A stretch of DNA of 64,000 nucleotides from VAZQ01 sp050179645 (GTDB lineage Bacteria; Pseudomonadota; Alphaproteobacteria; Rhizobiales; Xanthobacteraceae), in the NCBI GenBank assembly GCA_050179645.1, contig JBFXEX010000011.1, positions 1 to 64,000 on the forward strand. The letters run 5' to 3'. The notes beneath the pieces are model-generated. The model was not told the DNA's origin, did no database searches, and was given only the letters and a program-made list of their open reading frames with translations. A program made the position numbers and the translations under genes. Shown piece after piece: positions 1-10,409 of the stretch. Positions within the stretch are counted from its first letter, which is position 1, and every line of letters begins with the position of its first letter.

Positions 1-107
1 AATGTCCTGAGTATGTGCCGAAGCATGACACCTTTTTGGAGCTCTAGCTCCGGATCGGCGGCGTTGCACGCCTGTTGGATTTTTGCGATTTTCACTTCTC
101 TCGTCAT
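1..107 (-). CDS. 5' end of an unidentified gene (runs off the window)
   Basis: A minus-strand reading frame starts with ATG at 107-105 and stays open for 35 codons to the window edge. A good ribosome binding site (AAGGAGAA read on the minus strand, about 111-119) lies just upstream and is the main reason to call it. The visible N-terminus begins MTREVKIAKIQQACNAA and is hydrophilic, without a signal peptide or membrane segment. I do not recognise a family. It is transcribed away from the HD-domain gene, so 108-293 is a divergent promoter region. Base composition here is visibly less GC-rich than the rest of the window. Confidence 0.5.
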   Translation of the reverse strand, partial: MTREVKIAKIQQACNAADPELELQKGVMLRHILRT

Positions 108-293
108 CGGTTCTCCTTCTTAAGGAAGGGCGCTCGACCGCACAGCCGTTGCCTCTTTTCCCACTACAAGGCGGTCGGGCACTAGCCTAATCTTGATAGG
201 GGAGTAGGCGATTGCGGACAATATCCCGCCGCAGCCAGGCCACTAAGTTGACCCACGATCTCTGATCAACACCCAATTCAAGGGTCGCAATGA

Positions 294-680
294 ATGATTA
301 CGCTACCTGAATTAGCAGCAGAAGCCGTGGGCTCGTTCCTCGCGTCCGATATGAAGGACCGGTTTGGTTCTTCGCATACGCGGTTGGCCGAACTCATCCC
401 GTTTGCTGCCCGACTGGCGCTTGAATGCATTGCAAACAGCGACGCCCTCTATCACAACGTCGAGCATACGATGCTCGTTACTCTAGCTGGCCATGACATC
501 TTTAAAGGTCGCGCGCTATTAGTTCCTTCAACGCCAACCGATTATTCAAACTTCATCGTTGCTTGCTTATTGCACGACATTGGGTACGTCCGTGGTGTCG
601 TCAAAGGGGATGGGAATGATGGCTACGTTGTTGATGGAACAGGTCGCAAGGTTTCACTGCCTCGGGGTTCATCTCCTTGA
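294..680 (+). pseudogene. HD-domain phosphohydrolase, 3'-truncated
   Basis: The 128-residue product carries the signature of HD metal-dependent phosphohydrolases: HNVEHT near residue 54 and LLHDIGY near residue 93, which supply the metal-binding His and His-Asp residues. The family is normally clearly longer. After the GTGRKVSLPRGSS segment, where homologues as I remember them continue with an Asp-Ala-rich stretch, this protein ends at once with Pro-stop. The loss coincides with the truncated 3' end of the convergent patatin-like gene, so the reading frame was cut by a DNA junction near 670 rather than by a point mutation. The start at 294 is the first in-frame ATG; the overlapping ATG at 290 hits a stop within six codons. 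Substrate unknown. Confidence 0.7.
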
Positions 681-1605
681 AGATGTTGTGAGGGATGCCG
701 CTGAGCAGGCTGCCTTCGTAACCGTTGGTCAAAGTGATCACCAAGGCTCGCTTCGAGCCTGCGACCAAGTCGGTATGCGCCCAGGTCTTGGAAATTCCGC
801 CATCCATGCAATAGCGCTGTCCCAGCAGGGTCGGTCCGATCAAGCCCGGCAGAGACGAACTGGCCGCGACGGCGTGCGCCAGCGGGATTTTGTTCCGTCT
901 TGCGGCCTCCTGCCCGACGACCAGACGCTCGCCGGTGTAACAATCGTTGGCGGTCGTATACATCTTTGCCACCGGCCAGCCGGTCTTGCTGTCACCCGTC
1001 AATAATCCCGCCAGACGCTCGACGCCGTGGCCATTGAGCTTGTTGTCCGCGGCCAGAGCGGCATGCCCGATCGCCCGAATGGATTCCGGACTGCCATTCT
1101 TGACGCTGAAATTGATCTCTTGCGCCCGCTTCTGACTGATATTGGGGGCGGTCACAGGAGCGAGCTTGGCGAACAGGCCCGGAAAGTGCCCGAAGAATTC
1201 AAACGCCGTCCTGAGACGCCGGAATTCTCCGGAGGTCAGCGATGAGCCGGCATAAGCGCCAGCCGACGTGCCGACCACCATCTCGGCGATATCGAGATCG
1301 ACACCCTTCTCCAAGAGGCCGTGGAAGAAGCCGCAATACCATGCGATGTAATATTCGCCGCCACCGCCAAGGACCAGCGTTCGGTCACGCCCGCTCGCCA
1401 AGTTCGAGACCGTGGGCGTATCGGGTATCGGACGCGCCAGTCCATCGTCCGCAAACAGCTTGGTGGAGATAGCGGCGGCCATCGCAGCGGGGTCATTGCT
1501 CCCGGTCGTCGGCGCCGGCGTTTGCGCTGACGCGCGGACCGCGGTCAGACCGGCCGCGCCGACCGTCGCCGACGTGAGCAGGAGTCGCCTCGTGAGCTGT
1601 GCCAT
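601..1605 (-). CDS. Tat-exported patatin-like phospholipase, C-terminus replaced
   Basis: This is a predicted secreted lipid acyl hydrolase. Residues 1-28 look like a twin-arginine signal (TRRLLL followed by a hydrophobic stretch and an Ala-Ser-Ala cleavage region). The patatin elements are all present: the oxyanion-hole loop GGGGE (80-84), the nucleophile elbow GTSAG (Ser114) and the dyad Asp in DGG (268-270). Family-like sequence continues to about residue 312, then the protein ends in a tail containing HQQRSHHSHPL that is simply the antisense of the truncated HD gene. The original C-terminus is therefore missing. The catalytic dyad is intact, but folding of the remnant is uncertain. It is the last gene of its strand before the junction near 670. 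Confidence 0.72.
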   Translation of the reverse strand: MAQLTRRLLLTSATVGAAGLTAVRASAQTPAPTTGSNDPAAMAAAISTKLFADDGLARPIPDTPTVSNLASGRDRTLVLGGGGEYYIAWYCGFFHGLLEKGVDLDIAEMVVGTSAGAYAGSSLTSGEFRRLRTAFEFFGHFPGLFAKLAPVTAPNISQKRAQEINFSVKNGSPESIRAIGHAALAADNKLNGHGVERLAGLLTGDSKTGWPVAKMYTTANDCYTGERLVVGQEAARRNKIPLAHAVAASSSLPGLIGPTLLGQRYCMDGGISKTWAHTDLVAGSKRALVITLTNGYEGSLLSGIPHNIFKEMNPEAVKPCDLFHQQRSHHSHPL

Positions 1606-1854
1606 GGACGTGGACCTCGAATTGATGCGATTACACAGCTCTAACGAAACTCAATTCGATTAACGTTCGCTGTCCGCTTGCCTACGACGGTGACGGAGAC
1701 CCGCCAAATCGCCGGCCTTTGTGTATTTGTTGTTGAAGAAACTGATCGAATTGCTTCATCACGGCTGCGCCGGGTTCTCGCTCTGCGGCACAACCTTTGG
1801 CGACCGACGCTTGATTTGGGATTGCCATCCCGTCCGTGGAGGGCTTCCAGACAA

Positions 1855-2262
1855 TCATCCTCCGGGAGCGCGCGCAGGCGCCCTCTGCAGGCGCACGATC
1901 TCGTCGATGACGCTTCCCAGGCCCCAGTCGATGAGGAGGTACCCGACTATCAGAATACATATCAAAACGGCGATCAGGATCAGCGCCCGGAGATTCTCGT
2001 TCTGAAGCGATGGAATTACATTCGGGATGACCCACCGGACGTAGGAAAAGCAGTAGACGAACAAAGCCGAGTAGGCCGCAAACGCGACGGCTCGGAGCAG
2101 CCAGTTGTCCGTAGCCTCCGCCAGCAACTGCAACCCGGCGACGGTGACGACGTTCCTGGCGAACTCCAGCCACCACCTGGATATGACCCGCAGTTCGTCC
2201 GATGCAGCCTGCTCGTCCCTGGGGTCGAGAAGGTGTTTGCGAACACTGGCCCACACGTTCAT
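1855..2262 (-). CDS. Small membrane protein of unknown function
   Basis: 135 residues. The N-terminal 30 residues are charged and amphipathic, followed by hydrophobic stretches at about 34-50, 55-78 and 91-113, so two or three membrane spans are likely, with a short basic C-terminal tail. I chose this frame over longer overlapping frames on both strands because only this one gives a coherent membrane topology; the others are Arg/Pro/Gly-rich antisense-like products. No recognised family. It lies 71 bp from the SGNH hydrolase gene on the same strand and could be co-transcribed with it. Confidence 0.55.
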   Translation of the reverse strand: MNVWASVRKHLLDPRDEQAASDELRVISRWWLEFARNVVTVAGLQLLAEATDNWLLRAVAFAAYSALFVYCFSYVRWVIPNVIPSLQNENLRALILIAVLICILIVGYLLIDWGLGSVIDEIVRLQRAPARAPGG

Positions 2263-2333
2263 CTCGGCCCGCCTGTTTCATGACCGGTTTCGCCCGGCCG
2301 GGAGATCATCCGTCAGACCGTTTCATTGACGGA

Positions 2334-3608
2334 TTATTGAGAGGATCGACGAGGGTTCGCGTTTACCTGCAGAACGCGCTCCTGCATCAGTATATCTCTG
2401 ATCAATTGCGCAACCTTCTTGCCGTAGACCTCGGCACCTTTGTCGCTCCAATGGCCGTCCACCGGCATATTGAACCACGTGGCGCGCTCCAATTCGGTCG
2501 CATCCGGCAGACGCGGATACATGTTCACGATCTCGATTCCTGCCGATCCCATAGCGATGAGAAACCTATCCACGCTGTCTCGCTGGTCAGCGGGAGCGAA
2601 TTCCCAAGGGAGGGGATTGAGCGTGAGAACCAAGTGTGGGTGCATTTTTCGGATCAGGGAAATGTTTTCGATTGTCGTCTTGTCACGTTCGGTCGCGCTT
2701 GCCGCCCGTGCGGGAGCCCGCGAGGGGCCCATCCCATCCACGAACAGAAGCGGAAGCGGATTGGTCGTGAGACGCTGCACCAGCGTCTCCGTGGCTGCCC
2801 AGCGCTTCAGCTCGGTGATCCGGGAAGGTGGCAACGGCTCTTCATTGGGCGGGACATGCCATCGAACAGAGGGGCGACAATCCCGCAAAATCGGAATGTC
2901 CGGCGAGCAAAGCACCGGGATCTGAATGTTGCCGCGCGATAGAAATTGCAGCCTCTTGGAAAGAAAACGTCTACGCGAAGGAGATGCTTGGAAAGTGAGG
3001 AGATCGGTCTTCGTCGTCACATTGTATATGAGGAGATCGGCGGAAAGGCGTCTCGCAGTCGGGGCCGTGTTGCGCCGCACAAATTCGTAACCCCCACCGG
3101 GTACGCCGAGATTGAGAACCGTAATTGACGTCGCGTCCAAAGTCCGCAGCAGCTCCTGGTCCGCGGCGAGCGTTCGCTGAACGACATCCGGCCAGGGTAT
3201 CTCGTTGTTGATGCTGGCGGTCAGCGAGTCGCCGATGATCGCAATGCGATATTCTTTCACCGCTTTTGCAGCCGAATAGTCGAAGCGCGATATCCAGCCA
3301 AGATTGTTGACGTGAACGCGGATGGTCCGAGCGAGATTGCCGTCCGCGCCATAGAGCCGCAACGTGAACGGATGTTTGGGCCGGAAGGGCCCCTCGACGC
3401 TGTCAGATTGGCCGAACGACGTCCGCGTCGGCGGAACGTCGACGGTGGCAAGAAGAAACCGTGTATCGACCACGTTGGTCCGATATCGGTGGATGCGATA
3501 TGCGGACTCGGCGCCGACAAGAATGACAAGCGACATCAATCCGAACAGCCACAGGAAGGCTTTCGGGCGATCTGACGGCGTTGCTTGAAACCGGTCCGCG
3601 GTAGGCAT
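2334..3608 (-). CDS. Membrane-anchored SGNH/GDSL-type hydrolase
   Basis: 424 residues with one N-terminal membrane anchor (about 18-34), so the bulk should lie in the periplasm. The SGNH-hydrolase signatures are IIGDSLT (126-130, nucleophile Ser128), the glycine block NLGVPGGGY near 166-174, and the C-terminal DGHW (Asp384, His386) that completes the catalytic triad, followed by SDKGAEVYG. This arrangement is shared with O-acyl esterases or acetyltransferases acting on envelope polysaccharides; the actual substrate cannot be told from sequence. No glycosyltransferase or polysaccharide genes flank it. The start is an ATG at 3608; the divergent gap to argG (about 260 bp) should hold both promoters. 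Confidence 0.72.
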   Translation of the reverse strand: MPTADRFQATPSDRPKAFLWLFGLMSLVILVGAESAYRIHRYRTNVVDTRFLLATVDVPPTRTSFGQSDSVEGPFRPKHPFTLRLYGADGNLARTIRVHVNNLGWISRFDYSAAKAVKEYRIAIIGDSLTASINNEIPWPDVVQRTLAADQELLRTLDATSITVLNLGVPGGGYEFVRRNTAPTARRLSADLLIYNVTTKTDLLTFQASPSRRRFLSKRLQFLSRGNIQIPVLCSPDIPILRDCRPSVRWHVPPNEEPLPPSRITELKRWAATETLVQRLTTNPLPLLFVDGMGPSRAPARAASATERDKTTIENISLIRKMHPHLVLTLNPLPWEFAPADQRDSVDRFLIAMGSAGIEIVNMYPRLPDATELERATWFNMPVDGHWSDKGAEVYGKKVAQLIRDILMQERVLQVNANPRRSSQ

Positions 3609-3866
3609 GCGTCAGGAAATAATCGACGGGCAAATTCGACGGATGCACAGACTGCGGCCGAAAGGCCGGCAATTCGGCACGCGCATCGCTCGCTACTAGC
3701 GTAATTGGACTGCGATCGTATTGCAAAGAACGATTTGCGAGACCGGCCGTCGCTGCCGCCGCCCCCGGAGCGGCTTGCACCCGTCAACGTTCCCCCTATA
3801 GTCCGCGCCGCCTCAACATACGCCGTCATGCCCGGACCATGACGAGAGATGAATGGACGGAGTTCG

Positions 3867-5102
<1,236 letters not shown>

Positions 5103-5118
5103 GCGTCGGACGCCCGGC

Positions 5119-6198
5119 GTGACTACGATGGCAACTGCTGAGGACAAAATGGAATTCGGCGTCTTCGATCATCTCGACCGCACCGGCACCTCACTCGCCG
5201 AATTCTACGAAGATCGATTGCGGATCGCGGAGGCCTATGACCGCGCCGGTTTCTACGCCTATCACCTGGCGGAGCATCATTCGACCCCGCTCGGCATGGC
5301 GCCGTCGCCCAGCGTCTTTCTTTCGTCGGTCGCGCAACGCACCCGCCGGCTACGGTTTGGTCCGCTGGTCTGGGCGATGCCGCTGCATCATCCACTGCGG
5401 CTGGTCGAGGAAATCTGCATGATCGACCAGATCAGTGGCGGCCGGCTGGAGATCGGTTTCGGCCGCGGCTCGGTGCCGATCGAGATCGAGTACTACGGCT
5501 CCGATCCGGCCGACGCGCAGGAAGTCTATACCGAAGCGGTCGAGATCGTGTTGAAGGGCCTTACCCAGAAAGTGCTCGATCATCGCGGCAAACACTTCAC
5601 GGTCGACAATGTGCCGATGGAACTTGAGCCCTTTCAGAAGCCGCACCCACCGGTCTGGTACGGCGTCCACATGCCGGACAGCGCGGAGCGCGCAGCGCGC
5701 CGCAAACTCAACGTCGTCAGTCTCGATCCGCCCGCCGAGACGCGTCTGTCGATTGAGCGGTACCGCAGCGTCTGGGCGGAGACCCAAGGCCCTGGCGCGC
5801 CCCTGCCCAAACTCGGGCTCGGCCGGTTCGTGGTGGTGGCGCCAACCGACGCCGAAGCGCTGGCATTAGCGCGCCGTGCCTATCCGGCCTGGCATGCGAG
5901 CTTCACCTACCTGTTCCGCCGCCACGGCCGCTCGCAGTCGCATCCGCGGCCCGCGACGTTCGATCTGGTAATGGAGCGCGGGCAAGGCATCGCCGGCTCG
6001 CCCAGGACGGTAGCGGCGACGCTCGGGACGCAACTCGCCGAGACCGGCTGCAACTACATGGTCGGGCAATTCACCTTCGGCGATCTCACTGCCGCCGAGT
6101 GCCTGCGCTCGATCTCCCTGTTCGCCGACGAGGTGATGCCCGCGCTGCGCGCACGTGAAGCTGCCGATGCCGGCGTTGCGGCGCATGGGACCCATTGA
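5119..6198 (+). CDS. LLM-class (bacterial luciferase-like) flavin-dependent oxidoreductase
   Basis: 359 residues with the luciferase-like TIM-barrel signature: EFGVFDHLDRTG at the start, YHLAEHHS near 48, LVWAMPLHHPLRLVEE, and the GRLEIGFGRGS motif near 127-137 that contacts reduced flavin phosphate. The family uses FMNH2 (or F420) to oxidise diverse small molecules; the substrate cannot be read from sequence. The start may be the GTG at 5119 or the ATG at 5128; neither has a strong ribosome site. It sits 16 bp after argG and 32 bp before the hydantoinase A gene, so a role with the hydantoinase pair in catabolism of an amide or cyclic imide is possible but inferred only from position. Confidence 0.88.
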   Translation: MTTMATAEDKMEFGVFDHLDRTGTSLAEFYEDRLRIAEAYDRAGFYAYHLAEHHSTPLGMAPSPSVFLSSVAQRTRRLRFGPLVWAMPLHHPLRLVEEICMIDQISGGRLEIGFGRGSVPIEIEYYGSDPADAQEVYTEAVEIVLKGLTQKVLDHRGKHFTVDNVPMELEPFQKPHPPVWYGVHMPDSAERAARRKLNVVSLDPPAETRLSIERYRSVWAETQGPGAPLPKLGLGRFVVVAPTDAEALALARRAYPAWHASFTYLFRRHGRSQSHPRPATFDLVMERGQGIAGSPRTVAATLGTQLAETGCNYMVGQFTFGDLTAAECLRSISLFADEVMPALRAREAADAGVAAHGTH

Positions 6199-6230
6199 TA
6201 TCGTCGCCCACCCATTCTCCCCGAGGAGCG

Positions 6231-8315
6231 ATGCCCGTGAACGTGCTGGACCGTCAACCGATTCGGCTGGCCGCGGATGTCGGCGGCACTTTCACGGACG
6301 TTGCCGCCTTCGACGAGACGAGCGGCGAGCTTCGTCTCGGCAAGACGCTCACCACCCCGTCACGCCTCGTCGATGGCATCGAGAACGGCGTGTCGAAGGC
6401 GGGCGCGGCCTTCCGCGCTTCGCGCCTCTTCCTGCATGGCACGACGGTCGCGATCAACACCATCCTGGAGCGTACCGGCGCGCGTTGCGCGCTCATCACC
6501 ACGCAGGGCTTCCGCGATATCTACGAGATCGGCCGCGTCAACCGGCCGGAATCCTACAACCTGTTCTTCAAGCGGCACGAGCCGCTGATCGACCGCGACC
6601 TGCGCTTCGAGATCCGCGAGCGCATGGACGCGCAAGGCACGGTGCTGATCCCGCTCGACGATACCGAGGTGCGCGCCGTGGTCGCGCAGGCCGTGGCGCA
6701 GGGCGCGCAGGCGATCGCCATCCTGTTTCTGCATTCGTATCGCAATCCGGCGCACGAACAGCGCGTCAAGGCGATCGTTGGCGAAATGCACCCGGAGCTG
6801 TTCGTCACGGCATCGCATGAGCTGTCGCAGGAGTACCGCGAGTTCGAGCGCACCTCGACGGCGGCCGCCAACGCCTATGTGGGCCCGAGGGTCCGCCGCT
6901 ACCTCGGCGAGATGGGCCAGCACCTCGATGCCGCCGGCTTCGGCGGTGAGTTCCTGATCGTGCAATCGACGGGCGGCCTGTTCAGCATCGAGGAGGCGCA
7001 ATCGGCCTGCATCAAGATGCTGGAGTCCGGCCCAGCCGCCGGAGTGATCGGCACCAAGGCGCTGTGTGACAGCGTCGGCCTCAAGAACGCCATCGCATTC
7101 GACATGGGCGGCACCACCGCCAAGGCCGGCGTGATCTACAACGGCGACGTGCTGATGATCGGCAGCGCGCTGATCGGCGGCTACGCCACCGGCCTGCCGG
7201 TGCAGATTCCGATGATCGACATCCAGGAGGTCGGCACCGGCGGCGGCTCGATCGCCCGCGTCGAGGTCGACGCCTTGCATGTCGGCCCGGAGAGCGCGGG
7301 CGCACAGCCGGGCCCGGTCTGCTACGGCCAGGGCGGCACCGAACCGACAATCACGGACGCCAACCTGATCCTTGGCCGGCTTGGCGCCGACCGTTTCCTC
7401 GGCGGCGAAATGCGCCTCGATCTCGACGGCGCCAACCGGGCTCTCGACGCCAAGATCGCCAAGCCGCTCGGCCTCGATCTGATGCCGGCCGCGGACGGCA
7501 TCCTGCGCATCGCCACCACCAAGATGTCCCACATGGTGCGGTGGGTGACGACGGAGCGCGGGCTCGATGCCGCCGACTTCACGCTCGTCGCCTATGGCGG
7601 CGCCGGGCCGCTTCACGCCGCGATGGTGGCACGCGAACTGCGCATCGCCAAAGTGGTGATCCCGCGCGCGCCCGGACATTTTTCCGCCTACGGCATGCTG
7701 GTCGCCGATCTGCGGCGCGACTTCGTCAACACCTGGTTCAATCCGCTGGCCGATGTGTCGTTCGCGGCGGTGGAGGAGATTTACGCCGACATGGAGCGGC
7801 GCGGCCGCCAAGCCATTGCCGACAGCGGGCTGACGCTCGCCGGGGTAACCGTGCAGCGCTCCGCCGACATGCGCTATGTCGGGCAGGAGCACGCCGTAAC
7901 GGTCGAACTGCCGCACGACCTGTTCGAGCGCCAGGATCGCGACGGAATCAAGCAGCGCTTCGATGCGGTGCACGAGACGCGCTACGGCTATTCGGCACCC
8001 ACCGAGCAGGCCGAGATCGTCAGCCTGCGCTGCGCCGTGACCGGGTTGATGCGCAAGCCGGCGTTCGAGCACATTCCTGCCGGTGAGGCCGAGCCGCCCG
8101 CATCTGCCTTCCGCGGCAGGCGGCCGGTTTATTTCGCCGAGGCCGGTCAGCACGTCGACACACCGACCTATCATCGCCCCGATCTGCTCGGCGGCAACCG
8201 CATCGCTGGACCGGCGCTGATCGAGGAACACGCCTCGACCACCGTGATCCATCCGGGCGATGTGCTGACCGTCGATGCTTATGGCGACCTCGTGATCGAG
8301 ATTTTCCGGAGATGA
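6231..8315 (+). CDS. hyuA: Hydantoinase/oxoprolinase subunit A family protein
   Basis: 694 residues, matching ATP-dependent N-methylhydantoinase A / 5-oxoprolinase large domains. An actin-fold phosphate loop is visible as DVGGTFTD (16-23) and a second one as FDMGGTTAK near residue 290, with the conserved GSGGGSIA-like stretch (GTGGGSIARV) after it. Members hydrolyse hydantoins, oxoproline or related cyclic amides using ATP, or act in acetone/acetophenone carboxylation. The start at 6231 is supported by GAGGAG at 6223-6228; an upstream in-frame start at 6195 would overlap the preceding gene and lacks family sequence. The stop overlaps an ATGA at 8312 that may be the former start of hyuB. Confidence 0.9.
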   Translation: MPVNVLDRQPIRLAADVGGTFTDVAAFDETSGELRLGKTLTTPSRLVDGIENGVSKAGAAFRASRLFLHGTTVAINTILERTGARCALITTQGFRDIYEIGRVNRPESYNLFFKRHEPLIDRDLRFEIRERMDAQGTVLIPLDDTEVRAVVAQAVAQGAQAIAILFLHSYRNPAHEQRVKAIVGEMHPELFVTASHELSQEYREFERTSTAAANAYVGPRVRRYLGEMGQHLDAAGFGGEFLIVQSTGGLFSIEEAQSACIKMLESGPAAGVIGTKALCDSVGLKNAIAFDMGGTTAKAGVIYNGDVLMIGSALIGGYATGLPVQIPMIDIQEVGTGGGSIARVEVDALHVGPESAGAQPGPVCYGQGGTEPTITDANLILGRLGADRFLGGEMRLDLDGANRALDAKIAKPLGLDLMPAADGILRIATTKMSHMVRWVTTERGLDAADFTLVAYGGAGPLHAAMVARELRIAKVVIPRAPGHFSAYGMLVADLRRDFVNTWFNPLADVSFAAVEEIYADMERRGRQAIADSGLTLAGVTVQRSADMRYVGQEHAVTVELPHDLFERQDRDGIKQRFDAVHETRYGYSAPTEQAEIVSLRCAVTGLMRKPAFEHIPAGEAEPPASAFRGRRPVYFAEAGQHVDTPTYHRPDLLGGNRIAGPALIEEHASTTVIHPGDVLTVDAYGDLVIEIFRR

Positions 8316-8347
8316 CGATGGACGCTCAGCCAAGTATTGAACTTTCT

Positions 8348-8447
8348 CCGTTCGTCCCCGCGCAAGCGGGAACCCAGAACTTTGCAATTAGAAATGCACT
8401 CGATCGCGCGTCGTAAGCTGGATGCCCGCTTTCGCGGGCCGAACGGA
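8348..8447. repeat. Palindromic interspersed repeat, copy 1 (between hyuA and hyuB)
   Basis: Two imperfect inverted arms of about 29 bases (8349-8377 and 8418-8447), built round CCCGCGCAAGCGGG and CCCGCTTTCGCGGG, flank about 40 bases. The same arms recur at 47753-47834. This type of short mobile palindrome is common in intergenic gaps of Bradyrhizobium-like genomes. Here it separates two genes whose products form one enzyme. Confidence 0.75.
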
Positions 8448-8458
8448 GGGATGGGAAC

Positions 8459-10372
8459 GTGTTGGAACAAGTACGTGGCAAAGCGAGCCCGGCCGCCGCC
8501 CACACCGATCCGGTGACCACCGAAATCGTGCGCAACGGTCTCATCGCCGCGACCGAGGAGATGAAGACCAACCTGATGCGCACCGCCTACAACATGATCA
8601 TCTATGAGGCGCTCGACTTTACCGTCGGGCTGTTCGACGCGCAGGGCAACACGGTCTCGATCGGACTCGGCCTGCCGATGTTCATCCGCGGCATGAGCGA
8701 CACCGTGAAGACCAAGCTCGCGCATTACGGCGTCGAGAACCTTGAGCCGGGCGATATCCTGCTGACAAACGACGCCTACATCACCGGCAGCCATCTCAAC
8801 CACATGACGTTCACGGTGCCGGTCTTCTGGAACGGCGAACTGGTGGCGTTTTCCTGCTGCATGGCGCACTGGCCGGACGTCGGCGGCACGCTCGATGGCG
8901 CCACCACGGACATCTATTCCGAAGGCCTGCAGATGCCGATCGTGAAGATGTACCGCAAGGGCGTCATCAACGAGGAACTGGTTTCGATCATCCGCACCAA
9001 TGTGCGGCTGCCCGAGCGCGCGATGGGCGACTTCCGCGCCCAGATCGCCGCGGTAAAGACCGGCGAGCGCCGCTTTCTCGAAATGCTGCAGAAATACGGC
9101 CGCGACGCCGTGGTCGGCGGCATCGCGGCCATCATGGACCACAGCGAGGCGTTGACGCGTGCCCGGGTCCGGGAGATTCCGGACGGCGTCTACGAGGCCG
9201 AATCGTTCATGGACGATGACGGCGTCAATGTCGGCCAGCGGGTGCCGATCAAGGTCAAGGTCGAGATTTCCGGCGACCGTATGAAGGTCGACCTCACCGA
9301 CGTGTCGAAGCAGGTGCAGGGCTTCTACAATTCCGGTGAGACCGCGGGCCGCTCGTGCTGCCAGGTGGCGTTCAAATGCCTCACGTCGGCGCTCGACCTG
9401 CCGATCAACGACGGCCAGTTCCGCGCGCTCGACATCGTGCTGCCGCCCGGCCGCGTAGTCAGCGCCGTGAAGCCGGCCGCGATGCGGATGTGGATGACGT
9501 ATCCGATGACCGTCATCGACACGATCTTCAAGGCGCTGTCGCCCGCGATCCCCGACGAGGTGATCGCCGGCCACCATGCCGACCTGGTGGTCGGCCGCGT
9601 CAACGGACGCCGGCCGAAGGACGACAGCTTCTACATCTATCTCGGCGGGCTGATCGGCGGCGGCTGGGGCGCCAAATACAACAGCGACGGCCGCAACTCG
9701 ACCATCGCGATGAACGACGGCGACACCCACAACGGCCCGTCCGAACAGGTCGAGGCCAAATATCCGCTGCTCGTCGAGCGCTATGCGCTTCGGCCGGACT
9801 CCGGTGGCGCCGGGCGATTCCGCGGCGGTCTTGGCTGCGAGCAAGTGGTGCAGGCGCGGCATCCCATTCGCTTCAGCTCGCAGATGGATCGCGTGAAGTG
9901 CAAGCCGTGGGGCCTGGACGGCGGACTGTCGGGCCTCGGGAACGGCGTGGCGATCTCGCGCTTCGGCCAGGCCGAGGAACAGCGCTTCCACAATGGCAAG
10001 GCGCTGAGCCAGGTGCTGCAGGCCGGCGACGCCTATGTGCTGCGCTCGGGCGGCGGCGGCGGCTTCGGTTCGCCGCTCGACCGCGACCTGTCGGCGCTGG
10101 AGCGCGACGTGCGCTGCGGCTATGTGACGAAGGACGCGGCGGAGAAATATTACGGCGTGGTGTTCGACGCCGCGGGTAAGTTCGACATCGCCGCGACCGA
10201 AAAGCGCCGCGCCGAGATGCGCACGCAAGGGCTGCCGCACGACGAGCCGATTGCCGACACCGGCGTGCCGCCGCCTGCGCCCGGCCATCAGCATCACCAC
10301 GACCACGCGCACGAGAAGCTGACCGAAGAGGAGCGCGTGGCGCTGGCGATGACGGGCCGCTGTTGTTCCTGA
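8459..10372 (+). CDS. hyuB: Hydantoinase/oxoprolinase subunit B family protein
   Basis: 637 residues of the Hydantoinase_B family, partner of the A subunit encoded just upstream. The typical opening HTDPVTTEIVRNGLIAA, the MKTNLMRTAYN segment, and later GLIGGGWGAKYNSDG, GPSEQVEAKYPLLVERY and the Gly-rich RSGGGGGFGSPLDRD support the call. The start is the GTG at 8459, preceded by GGAGGG at about 8445-8450; that site abuts the palindromic repeat, so the repeat appears to have separated the gene from an older coupled start at 8312. The C-terminus ends with a His-rich segment (HQHHHDHAHE) before a short acidic-basic tail, an extension that could bind metal. Confidence 0.9.
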   Translation: MLEQVRGKASPAAAHTDPVTTEIVRNGLIAATEEMKTNLMRTAYNMIIYEALDFTVGLFDAQGNTVSIGLGLPMFIRGMSDTVKTKLAHYGVENLEPGDILLTNDAYITGSHLNHMTFTVPVFWNGELVAFSCCMAHWPDVGGTLDGATTDIYSEGLQMPIVKMYRKGVINEELVSIIRTNVRLPERAMGDFRAQIAAVKTGERRFLEMLQKYGRDAVVGGIAAIMDHSEALTRARVREIPDGVYEAESFMDDDGVNVGQRVPIKVKVEISGDRMKVDLTDVSKQVQGFYNSGETAGRSCCQVAFKCLTSALDLPINDGQFRALDIVLPPGRVVSAVKPAAMRMWMTYPMTVIDTIFKALSPAIPDEVIAGHHADLVVGRVNGRRPKDDSFYIYLGGLIGGGWGAKYNSDGRNSTIAMNDGDTHNGPSEQVEAKYPLLVERYALRPDSGGAGRFRGGLGCEQVVQARHPIRFSSQMDRVKCKPWGLDGGLSGLGNGVAISRFGQAEEQRFHNGKALSQVLQAGDAYVLRSGGGGGFGSPLDRDLSALERDVRCGYVTKDAAEKYYGVVFDAAGKFDIAATEKRRAEMRTQGLPHDEPIADTGVPPPAPGHQHHHDHAHEKLTEEERVALAMTGRCCS

Positions 10373-10409
10373 TTAGCGCCGAACGCAGCGGACTCCGTAG
10401 CACGCTTGG

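Noticed and set aside
559..1005. A frame overlapping the HD/patatin junction on the plus strand
   Set aside because: It is antisense to the patatin gene and out of frame with the HD gene; the product has no coherent features.
8279..10312. A 677-codon frame antisense to hyuB
   Set aside because: No recognisable domains; His/Arg-rich antisense product of a well-supported gene.
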